DNA of 64,000 bases, taken from positions 2,232,001 through 2,296,000 of the forward strand of contig NZ_CP013444.1 of assembly GCF_001718835.1 (NCBI RefSeq), read 5' to 3'. Below the pieces are notes generated by a model that saw only the letters and a program-made list of their open reading frames with translations, was not told the DNA's origin and did no database searches. The translations under genes and the position numbers were made by a program. This stretch comes from Burkholderia cepacia. GTDB taxonomy: Bacteria; Pseudomonadota; Gammaproteobacteria; Burkholderiales; Burkholderiaceae. Below, piece by piece: positions 44,358 through 53,207 of the stretch (position 1 is its first letter; each line of letters opens with the position of its first letter).

Positions 44358-45471
44358 ATGAAGAAAAAATTTCTTACCGCTGGCATTGTCGGCCCGATCG
44401 CTACAAACACATACGCACAAAGTTCGGTGGCGCTGTATGGCATTATCGACGCGGACATGACGTACGCCAGCAATGCGGACGGCAAAAGCAGGGTAGCGGC
44501 CACGAGCGGCGTGCTAAGCGGCAGCCCCTTCGGCCTGAAAGGCAGCGAAGAGCTCGGCAGCGGCCTGAATGCTATCTTCGCGCTCGAACGCTGCTTCGAC
44601 GTGGTGAACGGCGAGCCGGGCCAGAACAGCCACCTGTTTGGTCGCCAGGCGTACATCGGCCTGCCGAGCGGCCGGTTCGGCACACTGACGCTGGGCCGTC
44701 AATACGATTCCATCGTCGATACGCTTGGCGCACTGGAAATGTCGCGGATTTCCCACTCGTACGACAACGAGAACGTCCAGGATTCGTTCCGCATCGACAA
44801 CTCGGTCAAGTATCAGAGCGTGGAATACCGTGGCCTGACGTTCAGTGGTCTGTACGGTTCCTCGAATTCCACTGGCCTCTCAAACAATCGCGTGTACAGC
44901 GTCGGCGTGACCTATCACTACGGCTGCCTCAACGTCGGTATGGGATACCTGAATCTCGGCCATTCCGGCTCGGCCACCACCACAAGCGGCGCGGTGTCCG
45001 ATGACACGACGTTCACGGCCAGCCGACGACGGACATGGGGGCGGGGCGCGAACTACTCGCTTGGCACGTCGGCGGTTGGCGTGCTGTTCACGCTGACACG
45101 CCTAAACGGTCTGATCGGCATCAGTCCCTCGGCATCGGGTACATCGGATGGCCTGTCACTCAGCAGCGGTAACGCACGCTTCAACAATTATGAAGCGCAG
45201 TTGCGCTACAACTTCATATCCTCGTTCAGCGTGACCGGGGCCTATACGAATACCGACGGTTACATCGACGGCGTGCGGCCGAAGTGGAATCAAGTCGGCC
45301 TGACGGCACGACTACGTTCTGTCGAAGCGCACGGACGTTTGTCTGAGAGGCGCGTATCAGTACGTACATGGTGCGGGCGACAGCGGCATTACCGCATCGA
45401 TCGATGGATTAAGCGCGTCGACCTCGAATCGTCAGGTCATCGTCACGGTCGGCCCGCGGCACAACTACTGA
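44358..45471 (+). pseudogene. general porin (Burkholderia OmpC-type), frameshifted near the C-terminus
   Basis: A Gram-negative porin of the Burkholderia general-diffusion type: signal peptide from MKKKFLTAG to TYAQ, mature start SSVALYGIIDADMTYASN, then VFALE-like AIFALERCFDV, FGRQAYIGLPSGRFGTLTLGRQYD, and NYEAQLRYNF. Near 45306 the frame breaks: the expected end ADYVLSKRTDVCLRGAYQYV ... ITASIDGLSASTSNRQVI is found one frame over and stops at 45471 with an aromatic last residue (Y). In the actual frame the protein instead ends in unrelated sequence at 45479 without the C-terminal aromatic needed for barrel assembly. One extra base in ACGGCACGACTAC explains it. The gene is probably non-functional. 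Confidence 0.75.
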
Positions 45472-45479
45472 TCGGCTAA

Positions 45480-45786
45480 CGCATATGTCACGGTCTGGCG
45501 CCGATGCTGATCGCCCCTGGTCCCTGCTCCGTGCCGAACGGACAACGGAACGATCACGCCTTCGCGATATGTGAGGGCAGCTTCCCACTCTCTCAGATAT
45601 GCGAGACGAGGTCGATTATGACTCTATATCTTTCCCCGAGCATCCTTGCCGCGGTGCTCAAAAGCAGTCCGTCGCTGGCTGCATTCGTGTTGCTGCAGAA
45701 AACATGCGGCGTCACACGGATTGCAACGTCCGCGCAGTCCTCGTCAACACCGACTGCATGCACGGCATCGTCCGGAGAAGCACCTC
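45480..45786. other. short gap, no certain gene
   Basis: About 300 bases between the porin and the small hypothetical gene. Overlapping short frames occur, including one of 96 codons from 45504, but none has a ribosome-binding site or a recognisable product. Probably the leader of the downstream hypothetical-lptD pair. Confidence 0.35.
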
Positions 45787-46182
45787 ATGACTGAATTCGC
45801 GGCGCTCAAGATGTGCGCGGTCAGTGCAATGGAAATGTCGGAGGACGGCGAATTCCTGCTCATACACGGCGCACATTCAACCCTCTCGCTGCATCGTTCG
45901 ACGTTCAATGCGTTGCTGGTCGCGCTGCCAAATGCAATCGAGCACTCGGCGCGGCTCGCCAACGGGAACGATAGTGCACGCTTCGTGCTCCCGACGACGG
46001 CCTGGGAGATCGGCCGGATCGATGACACGCCGCACGTGTTTGTTCGCTTTCATCTGCAAGGCGGACCTGCCCTCGGCTTCTCCGTTCCCGGCGACCAAGT
46101 TCCGGCCATGCTCGACGCACTCTGCAAGGCAGCTGGTATCGCATCCATTCTGGCACCGCCACCGGGCGCGACCTTCCAGTGA
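45787..46182 (+). CDS. hypothetical protein upstream of the LptD paralogue
   Basis: A 131-residue soluble-looking protein, start ATG 45787 with GGAG AAG about nine bases upstream. It reads MTEFAALKMCAVSAMEMSED, SLHRSTFNALLVALPNAIEH, DTPHVFVRFHLQGGPALGFS and ends near LAPPPGATFQ. No signal peptide or membrane segment is evident. I do not recognise the family. It lies 64 bases before the LptD paralogue on the same strand and may be co-transcribed with it. Confidence 0.5.
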   Translation: MTEFAALKMCAVSAMEMSEDGEFLLIHGAHSTLSLHRSTFNALLVALPNAIEHSARLANGNDSARFVLPTTAWEIGRIDDTPHVFVRFHLQGGPALGFSVPGDQVPAMLDALCKAAGIASILAPPPGATFQ

Positions 46183-46246
46183 TGCCGACCAGCACGGACT
46201 TTAGGCGCCACGTCACTGCATACGCATTCTCGCCGGATCGTTTCTC

Positions 46247-48556
46247 TTGAATTCAAGTTTTCTGCCGTGCCGTCTGTGGGCGGGACCGGTCGTATGGCTG
46301 CTGCTTCAACTGCCGTGGTGCATCGTGCAGGCACAAACGGAATTGGGGCCCGACTGGACTCTGCGCTCCGCTGTCACGATTACCGATCATCCTCCTTCAC
46401 CCGAGCAACGACCCGCAACGATTGCGATCGGCGACGTGGCGAGCACCTCCGCCGACACGGACATCGCCCTCAAGGGCCATGCTGAACTGCGCCGCGATCG
46501 TTCGATCGTCAAGGGTGACGCAATTCACTACGCGTTCGACACCGATGTCGCCGACGCATACGGCAGCGTCGTGCTCGCGGACAGCGGACGCCTCTTCTTC
46601 GGGCCGGAAGCTCATTTCCGCGTCGAAGCGAACCAAGGCTACATCGTGGCGCCGACATACCGCTTCACGTCGAACGGTGGCCGCGGCAGCGCGGCGCGGA
46701 TCAACGTCGTCGACGTCGAGCACACCTCCGTCGAGCACGGTACCTATACGACCTGTGCGTGCGGAGACCGGCCGGGATGGTACCTGAAGGCGTCACGCTT
46801 CAACATCGACAACGGCGACGATACCGGGGTCGCGCGCAACGGCGTGCTCTTCTTTCAGGGAGTGCCGATCTTCGCGAGTCCATGGCTGTCGTTTCCTCTG
46901 TCGAGCGCACGACGAACTGGTCTCCTGTCGCCGACCATCTCATACGATTCGACCAATGGCGTCGAGTTTACCCAGCCAGTCTACTTGAATCTCGCGCCAA
47001 ACTACGATTTGACACTGACGGCGCATACCATGCAGCGACGCGGTACGATGCTTGGCGCCGACTATCGCTACTTGTCGTCCTCTTATAGCGGCGAACTGGC
47101 AATAGCATACCTGCCTGATGACCGGTTGGCTCGCGCGAACCGCTACTCGCTACATTTCAAGCACGACTGGAACATCGGCAACGGCTTCGGGTTCTACCTG
47201 TATGGTGACCGCGTGTCGGATGCGTCCGCGGCGTCGACGCTTGCATCGTCCGGTACGGTCACTTCGTCGACGCTGTACCGTCAGGAAGCCGGGCTGACTT
47301 ATTCGCGCACACCGTGGTACGTTCTGTTCCGGGTTCAGCACTTGCAATCCTTCGACAGCACGACGATCTACGCCCGCGAGCCACAATTGAACGTACGCTA
47401 TGCGCGGTACAACGTCGGCGGCTTCGACTTCGGCATGGAGACCGATGCAACACGATTCCGGCCGACCGTCTCCAATGCGACACACGGCAATCGCTTCGTG
47501 TTCGATCCGTACGTCGCGTATTCGGTCGAGCGCTCCAGCTGGTTTTTCACTCCGAAACTGAAATGGCATTTCGCGAGCTACAACCTCACGTCGATCGGCA
47601 GCGGCGTGCCGAGCGGCCAGCCGAATCAGTTCGACGTAAACGTGCCGACCCTTACCATCGATACCGGGTTGCGCTTCGAGCGCAGCATGAGCCTGTTCGG
47701 GCACGCTTATCTGCAAACGCTCGAACCGCGCCTCTTTTACGTCTATACACCGTATCGCAACCAGTACCATGCACCGCTGTTCGACACGACCGTGACGGAC
47801 TTCGGGATCGGGGAACTCTTTTCCGACAATACGTTCGTCGGGCACGATCGCATAGCCGATGCGAACCGGGTCACCGTGGCGCTCACGTCCCGCCTGATCG
47901 AGCCTTCGAACGGCGACGAGCGTGCGCGGTTCGTCCTCGGGCAACAGTACGATTTCAAGACGCCCAAGGTCACGCTGACATCGAGCGATTCGACGGCAAC
48001 GTTCTCGCGCACGGGGCTTGTGCTCGGCGCATCGTACAAGATCGGCGCCGGCTTCAACGCCGAGCAGGCCGCGCAGTACGACGATATCGACGATTATCTG
48101 CGGCGTGCATCGATCGGCTTTAGCTGGGCACCCGGTGAACTGCGAGTGCTGAACATGTCGTATCGGTACAACCGCGCTGTCGATTATTCATATGCGGGCG
48201 AAGACGTCGAGCCGGTCAGTCAGGCGGTGCTCGCTGCGCAGTGGCCGCTGACTAGTCACTTCTCAGCGGTCGCCCGGCTCGACTACGATCTGCACTCCCG
48301 CCGCCTGCGAACCGGACTGGTCGGTATTCAGTACGACGCGTCATGCTGGAACCTTAGCGTGGCCGGTGAAAAGTACTTGTACGCGACCAGTTCGACCAGT
48401 GCCACGTCCGGCACACGGATCACGGTTCAGTTGCAATTGAAAGGGCTCGGTGCGGCCGATAGTGGATTGAAGAAGAAACTTTCAGCCGCAGTTCCGGGTT
48501 ACTCGTCTCCCTTCGTGCAACAGGATAGCAACGACAGGTTCACCGATCTTCCGTGA
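46247..48556 (+). CDS. LptD (OstA/Imp) paralogue, LPS-assembly outer-membrane protein
   Basis: A 769-residue LptD-family protein, full length for the family. A signal peptide (WAGPVVWLLLQLPWCIVQAQ) precedes an OstA-like beta-jellyroll (DIALKGHAELRRDRSIVKGDAIHY ... DAYGSVVL), then the LptD barrel domain (GVPIFASPWLSFPLSSARRTGLLSP; RFERSMSLFGHAYLQTLEPR; a final conserved YDASCWNLSVAGEKY). LptD inserts LPS into the outer leaflet together with LptE. Cys170 and Cys172 are present, but the canonical adjacent Cys-Cys pair near the C-terminus is Ser699-Cys700, so the usual disulfide set is incomplete. The start is a TTG; no better in-frame ATG exists before conserved sequence. Not next to surA-pdxA as the housekeeping lptD is. 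Confidence 0.85.
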   Translation: MNSSFLPCRLWAGPVVWLLLQLPWCIVQAQTELGPDWTLRSAVTITDHPPSPEQRPATIAIGDVASTSADTDIALKGHAELRRDRSIVKGDAIHYAFDTDVADAYGSVVLADSGRLFFGPEAHFRVEANQGYIVAPTYRFTSNGGRGSAARINVVDVEHTSVEHGTYTTCACGDRPGWYLKASRFNIDNGDDTGVARNGVLFFQGVPIFASPWLSFPLSSARRTGLLSPTISYDSTNGVEFTQPVYLNLAPNYDLTLTAHTMQRRGTMLGADYRYLSSSYSGELAIAYLPDDRLARANRYSLHFKHDWNIGNGFGFYLYGDRVSDASAASTLASSGTVTSSTLYRQEAGLTYSRTPWYVLFRVQHLQSFDSTTIYAREPQLNVRYARYNVGGFDFGMETDATRFRPTVSNATHGNRFVFDPYVAYSVERSSWFFTPKLKWHFASYNLTSIGSGVPSGQPNQFDVNVPTLTIDTGLRFERSMSLFGHAYLQTLEPRLFYVYTPYRNQYHAPLFDTTVTDFGIGELFSDNTFVGHDRIADANRVTVALTSRLIEPSNGDERARFVLGQQYDFKTPKVTLTSSDSTATFSRTGLVLGASYKIGAGFNAEQAAQYDDIDDYLRRASIGFSWAPGELRVLNMSYRYNRAVDYSYAGEDVEPVSQAVLAAQWPLTSHFSAVARLDYDLHSRRLRTGLVGIQYDASCWNLSVAGEKYLYATSSTSATSGTRITVQLQLKGLGAADSGLKKKLSAAVPGYSSPFVQQDSNDRFTDLP

Positions 48557-49812
48557 GGCATCCACAACTGTTATCCACCCACTCCCCCGTGAAGCCAATC
48601 AATACTCCAGCACCTTGATTATTGATTAAAAACGCTAGGCTGGCGTCTATACTCACACCATATTGCACCGGGCTTCGTGATTGACCACCTTCGACTCCCA
48701 ATATAGGCAGCAATCGCGCCTATGGCGCAATTCCTATGAGCGCAGGTTATAAATTATATATTAATCAACACTCCACGAGCGCGTCAATCGCGTGACTCAC
48801 GAAGCACTTCCGAGAGAAACATTACTGGCGACAACCGCTCGAAACTTCATAAATGATATAGCTACCCTAGTTGGATGACATGTGAGTATCGCCGATCGGA
48901 TCGACACCGCAGCCATCATTCAACCTCATGACGAAGAGGCAAGATATAGTTTGGAGCATCCCAAAATAGCACCAAAGAGGACGAATTTATTAACAATGGA
49001 TATGAAATTTCGGCGCACCATGAAAATACCACCACATCGCCTTAACCTTTTATCTTCAATATCATTAAAACTATGGACTCTATTTCATACCTCCGCTTGA
49101 TATACAACAAATCAGTACACGCACAAAATGTGGTTATTAATAATAAGTAACAATTTAAAATTTATCGAAATTGAAATTGTCGCACAATAATCCTAAGCTC
49201 AAAAGGTGAAGCTATCATATAGGATGCGCATGGATGAATTCACCGGATTGGCAAATCATGGACGGTTTCATACTATACAAGCTTGCTCTGCGGTCGATCA
49301 TTGGCTCTGAATAATTGACAGGATTGACGCATACTCGTTACTATTGCTCGATTCATATATCGAAAATCCAACGATTCACCCCTCATTTCCATTGATTCCC
49401 TTATGATTTATTGAAATTTAACCGTCTCAAATCATGCACTTATTAATGGCGCTAGAGATCCGCATCCTAATATGCGCAGGCCATCCATGTCTGCAATGAA
49501 GCAGAAGCATCGAATTCAAGAAGGTTTGGTTCTACGATTGACGATTCCGCGGGAAATCATCCCACTTCGACATCAAAATTGACATATTCAACCACCCACT
49601 CCATCTGCTCGCATTAGGAAATTTTCGGATTGACGCCTCACTGAAGATCACAACCAAGGAAGCAGATAACAGTCGAAATATCCTTGAAATCTTCATCGCG
49701 CCATCCTCATATGCACGGGTCGCAAGACTCTCCATGAGATGGATGATCACTCCACACACGGCACACACCATTTTTATTAAAGTTTACGAATGCATGCAGT
49801 TATATCCGTAAT
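48557..49812. other. long AT-rich gene-poor region
   Basis: About 1.25 kb of AT-rich sequence unlike anything around it. Two small frames exist, a 72-codon one at 48882 (+) and a 79-codon one at 49532-49771 (-) whose inner part reads MKISRIFRLLSASLVVIFSE, which resembles a short signal-peptide-like sequence. Neither has convincing support. No transposase, tRNA or terminator was recognised. It separates the LptD module from the efflux module. Confidence 0.5.
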
Positions 49813-49826
49813 GTTGCCACGGCAAC
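49813..49826. promoter_or_regulatory. perfect inverted repeat before the MarR gene
   Basis: GTTGCCACGGCAAC, 6-bp perfect arms, ends 20 bases before the MarR-family start codon. This is the right size and place for an autoregulatory MarR operator. Confidence 0.5.
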
Positions 49827-49846
49827 CACTGTTCTCTCAATAATTT

Positions 49847-50362
49847 ATGTCGGATTCCTCTTCGCGATCTCCTATTTCCCAACTGTCGGCGTTCCAAATG
49901 AACGACAGCGTCGGTTATCTGATGTCGCGCGTGAAGTCGGTGATGACCAACCTCGTCACGCAACGCACGCAGGAAGAGCTCGGCATCACGGGCACGCAGG
50001 CGAGCATGCTGTTCATGATCGCGGTCGGCAAGTGCTCGACGGCCGCCGAGCTCGCGCGCGAATACGGAATCGAAGCGAGTGCCGTCACGCGCATGCTCGA
50101 CCGGCTCGAGAAACGCGGCCTGTTGTCTCGCGTGCGGAGCATCGAGGACCGGCGCGTCGTCCGCCTCGAACTGACCGACGAAGGCCGCGCACTTGCCGAA
50201 GGACTACCGGCGATCTTCCGCAGCGTGCTCGACCAACTGCTGGATGGATTTACGCCGGAAGAAGTCGGGTTCCTGAAGAGCATGCTGCGCCGCATTCTCA
50301 GCAACTATTACGAAGCTCCGGCGGCGGTGTCACGGAATAGTTGCCGTAATAGTCACTCTTGA
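49847..50362 (+). CDS. MarR-family regulator of the efflux operon
   Basis: A 171-residue MarR/EmrR-type regulator. The winged helix-turn-helix is CSTAAELAREYGIEASAVTRMLDRLEKRGL with wing RVRSIEDRRVVRLELTDEG. It directly precedes the outer-membrane factor, EmrA-like and EmrB-like genes on the same strand, the classic arrangement for a drug- or phenolic-responsive repressor of its own efflux operon. A palindrome sits in front of its start. Effector unknown; by analogy with EmrR/FarR-type regulators, uncouplers, salicylate or fatty acids are plausible. Confidence 0.9.
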   Translation: MSDSSSRSPISQLSAFQMNDSVGYLMSRVKSVMTNLVTQRTQEELGITGTQASMLFMIAVGKCSTAAELAREYGIEASAVTRMLDRLEKRGLLSRVRSIEDRRVVRLELTDEGRALAEGLPAIFRSVLDQLLDGFTPEEVGFLKSMLRRILSNYYEAPAAVSRNSCRNSHS

Positions 50363-50424
50363 CAGATTAATGCCAGAAAATCCTTGCAGTGTTTATTCTC
50401 CATTCCGAATCGGGGATTAGCGTG

Positions 50425-51912
50425 ATGAAATCCTCCCTGTTGTCCATACGCGCCGGTGCGTGCTACGTAGCCGTCGCGATCGTCACGCTAGTGCTGGCGG
50501 GCTGCGCGAATTACATCGGCACCAAAAGCGACAAGCAGGTCGTCCCGGTGTCGCAATTCGAAACTACGCAGAGCCTGCCGGCCCAGGGCGGCCAGTGGCC
50601 GGCGCTCGACTGGGCCAGCCAGTTCGGCGATCCGCAGTTGCCGAAGCTGATCGACGAAGCCCTGCAGGGCAATCCGTCGATCGCGCAGGCACAGGCGCGC
50701 ATCGCAAAGGCGTCGTCGTACATCGGGACGTCGGAATCACAGCTCTATCCGAAGGTCAATGCCAGTTATTCCTTAAGTCGCGTGATATTTTCTAAGAACA
50801 CGATCTACTCGTCCTATGGTGGTAACTGGTACAGCGAGAACAACGCGCTCGCGAGCGCGTCGTGGGAACTCGACCTGTGGGGCAAGAACCGCGAGCGCCT
50901 GCACACCGCCGTATCGCAGGAAAAGGCGGCCGAAGCCGACATGCAGCAGGCACGCATCACGCTCGCATCGTCGGTCGCACGCACCTACAACTCGCTCGCG
51001 CAGCTCTATGCGCTGCGCGATATCGCCCAACGCGAGATCACCAACCGCGAGACCGTCGGCAAGATCACCGACGGCCGCGTGTCGGCCGGCCTCGACACCA
51101 ACGTCGAACGCCAGACGGCCCGCGGCAATATCGCGACGACCCAGGCTTCGCTGTCCGATCTCGACGGGCAGATCACGACGGTGCGCTACCAGCTCGCGGC
51201 ATTGCTCGGCAAGGGCCCGGATCGCGGGCTGCAGATCGCGGCGCCCGTGATGAACCCGAGCGGCGAAGTCGTACTGCCCGGCAACCTGCCGGCCGATCTC
51301 GTCTCGCGCCGCCCCGACATCGTCGCCGCGCGCTGGCAGGTCGAAGCCGCGATGCACGACGTGAAGGAAGCGAAGGCCGAGTTCTACCCCGACGTCAACC
51401 TTGCGGCCGGTTTCGGCTTCGATGCGTTCGGCTGGGGCAAATTCCTGAACTTCGCGAGCCGCCAGGCGCAATTCGGCCCGGCGATCCACCTGCCGATTTT
51501 CGACGCCGGCGCGCTGCGCGCGCAGCTCAAGGGCCGCTACGCGGACTTCGACCTGTCGGTGGCGAACTACAACCAGACGCTGATCAGCGCGCTGAACGAC
51601 GTCGCGACGCAGGTCGCGTCGATCCGCGCAGTCGATCGCCAGATGGGCGATGCGCAACGCGCCCTCGACGCATCGACGCGCGCTTACGACCTCGCGGTCA
51701 TCCGCTACAAGGCCGGCCTGTCGCCGCAGTTGCAGGTACTGACCGCGGACAGCAACCGCCTCGCATCGGAGCAGACGGTGACCAACCTGAAGATGCGCCG
51801 GCGCGACATGCAGCTTGCACTGATCAAGGCGCTGGGCGGCGGGTTCGACGCGACCGGCACGCCGCTTGCCGCGCCCGACACCGACAAGCCGACAAAACAG
51901 GCCGCCAACTGA
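50425..51912 (+). CDS. outer-membrane factor lipoprotein (NodT/OprM family)
   Basis: A 495-residue TolC-like channel. The lipoprotein signal ends LVLAGCANY, with the acylated Cys at residue 27. The family periplasmic coiled-coil repeats are seen in SIAQAQARIAKASSYIG and again in VAARWQVEAAMHDVKEAKAEFYPDVNLAAGFGF; the C-terminal repeat includes RYKAGLSPQLQVLTADSNRLASEQ. It forms the exit duct of the tripartite pump with the two following genes. I chose ATG 50425, preceded by GGGGA; a GTG 12 codons earlier is less likely. Confidence 0.9.
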   Translation: MKSSLLSIRAGACYVAVAIVTLVLAGCANYIGTKSDKQVVPVSQFETTQSLPAQGGQWPALDWASQFGDPQLPKLIDEALQGNPSIAQAQARIAKASSYIGTSESQLYPKVNASYSLSRVIFSKNTIYSSYGGNWYSENNALASASWELDLWGKNRERLHTAVSQEKAAEADMQQARITLASSVARTYNSLAQLYALRDIAQREITNRETVGKITDGRVSAGLDTNVERQTARGNIATTQASLSDLDGQITTVRYQLAALLGKGPDRGLQIAAPVMNPSGEVVLPGNLPADLVSRRPDIVAARWQVEAAMHDVKEAKAEFYPDVNLAAGFGFDAFGWGKFLNFASRQAQFGPAIHLPIFDAGALRAQLKGRYADFDLSVANYNQTLISALNDVATQVASIRAVDRQMGDAQRALDASTRAYDLAVIRYKAGLSPQLQVLTADSNRLASEQTVTNLKMRRRDMQLALIKALGGGFDATGTPLAAPDTDKPTKQAAN

Positions 51913-51964
51913 TCCGGCGCCACCACTACGCAGACACTCGAAATAACGGACGGAGAAAATCGCC

Positions 51965-53179
51965 ATGAGCGACCAACAAAACGCCGCCAGCGCGCAGCCG
52001 CAGAACAACGGCAAGCGCAAACGGATGATGACGCTGCTCGTCGCGGTCATCGTGATCGCGGCCATCGCGTATGGCCTGTACTACTTCCTCGTCGCCCGCT
52101 TCCATGAAGGGACCGACGACGCGTACGTGAACGGCAACGTCGTGCAGATCACGCCGCAGGTCACCGGCACCGTGATCGCGGTGAAGGCCGACGACACGCA
52201 GACGGTGAAGGCCGGCGATCCGCTCGTCGTGCTCGACCCGGCCGACTCGCAGGTCGCGCTGCAGCAGGCCGAAGCCAATCTCGCGCAGACGGTACGCCAG
52301 GTGCGCGGCCTGTTCGTCAACGACGACCAGTATCGCGCGCAAGTCGCGCTGCGCCAGTCCGACCTGTCGAAGGCCGAGGACGACCTCCGTCGCCGTGTGG
52401 CCGTCGCGCAGACGGGCGCCGTGTCGCAGGAAGAAATCTCGCACGCGCGCGACGCGGTGCGCGCCGCCCAGGCATCGCTCGACGCCTCGCAGCAGCAACT
52501 CGCGTCGAACCGCGCGCTGACCGCAAACACGACGATCGCATCGCATCCGAACGTGATGGCCGCCGCCGCGAAGGTTCGCGACGCATACCTGGCGAACGCG
52601 CGTAACGTGCTGCCCGCACCGGTCACCGGCTATGTCGCGAAGCGCTCGGTGCAGGTCGGCCAGCGCGTGTCGCCGGGCACGCCGCTGATGTCGGTGGTGC
52701 CGCTTAACGCAGTGTGGGTCGATGCGAACTTCAAGGAAGTCCAGCTCAAGCACATGCGCATCGGCCAACCGGTCGAACTGACGGCCGACATCTATGGCTC
52801 GTCGGCGGTCTACCACGGCAAGGTGGTCGGCTTCTCGGCTGGTACGGGCTCGGCGTTCTCGCTGCTGCCGGCGCAGAACGCGACGGGTAACTGGATCAAG
52901 GTCGTGCAGCGCCTGCCGGTGCGGATCGAACTCGATCCGAAGGATCTCGACAAGCACCCGCTGCGCATCGGCCTGTCGATGCAGGTCGACGTGGACATCA
53001 AGGACGAACGCGGCGACCAGCTTGTGAACGCACCGAACACCGTCTACGAGACCAACGTGTTCGCGAAGTACGGCGACGAAGCCGACGCCGAAATCGCCCG
53101 CATCGTCGCCGAGAATGCCGGCGGCAACGCACCGGCGCCGGCCGCGGCGAAGTCGAACGCCGTCGCGAAGATGATGTAA
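51965..53179 (+). CDS. EmrA-type membrane fusion protein
   Basis: A 404-residue periplasmic adaptor. One transmembrane anchor (MTLLVAVIVIAAIAYGLYYF, residues 22-41), then the first lipoyl half DDAYVNGNVVQITPQVTGTV, a long coiled-coil (residues ~95-200, rich in Ala/Gln/Leu), the second lipoyl half APVTGYVAKRSVQVGQRVSPG, and a beta-barrel domain. The DDAYVNGN motif is typical of EmrA/HlyD partners of MFS pumps. It links the EmrB-like pump to the outer-membrane factor. GGAGAAAA precedes the ATG. Confidence 0.92.
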   Translation: MSDQQNAASAQPQNNGKRKRMMTLLVAVIVIAAIAYGLYYFLVARFHEGTDDAYVNGNVVQITPQVTGTVIAVKADDTQTVKAGDPLVVLDPADSQVALQQAEANLAQTVRQVRGLFVNDDQYRAQVALRQSDLSKAEDDLRRRVAVAQTGAVSQEEISHARDAVRAAQASLDASQQQLASNRALTANTTIASHPNVMAAAAKVRDAYLANARNVLPAPVTGYVAKRSVQVGQRVSPGTPLMSVVPLNAVWVDANFKEVQLKHMRIGQPVELTADIYGSSAVYHGKVVGFSAGTGSAFSLLPAQNATGNWIKVVQRLPVRIELDPKDLDKHPLRIGLSMQVDVDIKDERGDQLVNAPNTVYETNVFAKYGDEADAEIARIVAENAGGNAPAPAAAKSNAVAKMM

Positions 53180-53207
53180 CCGTTCCGACTCCGGAAAGAC
53201 AACCGAC

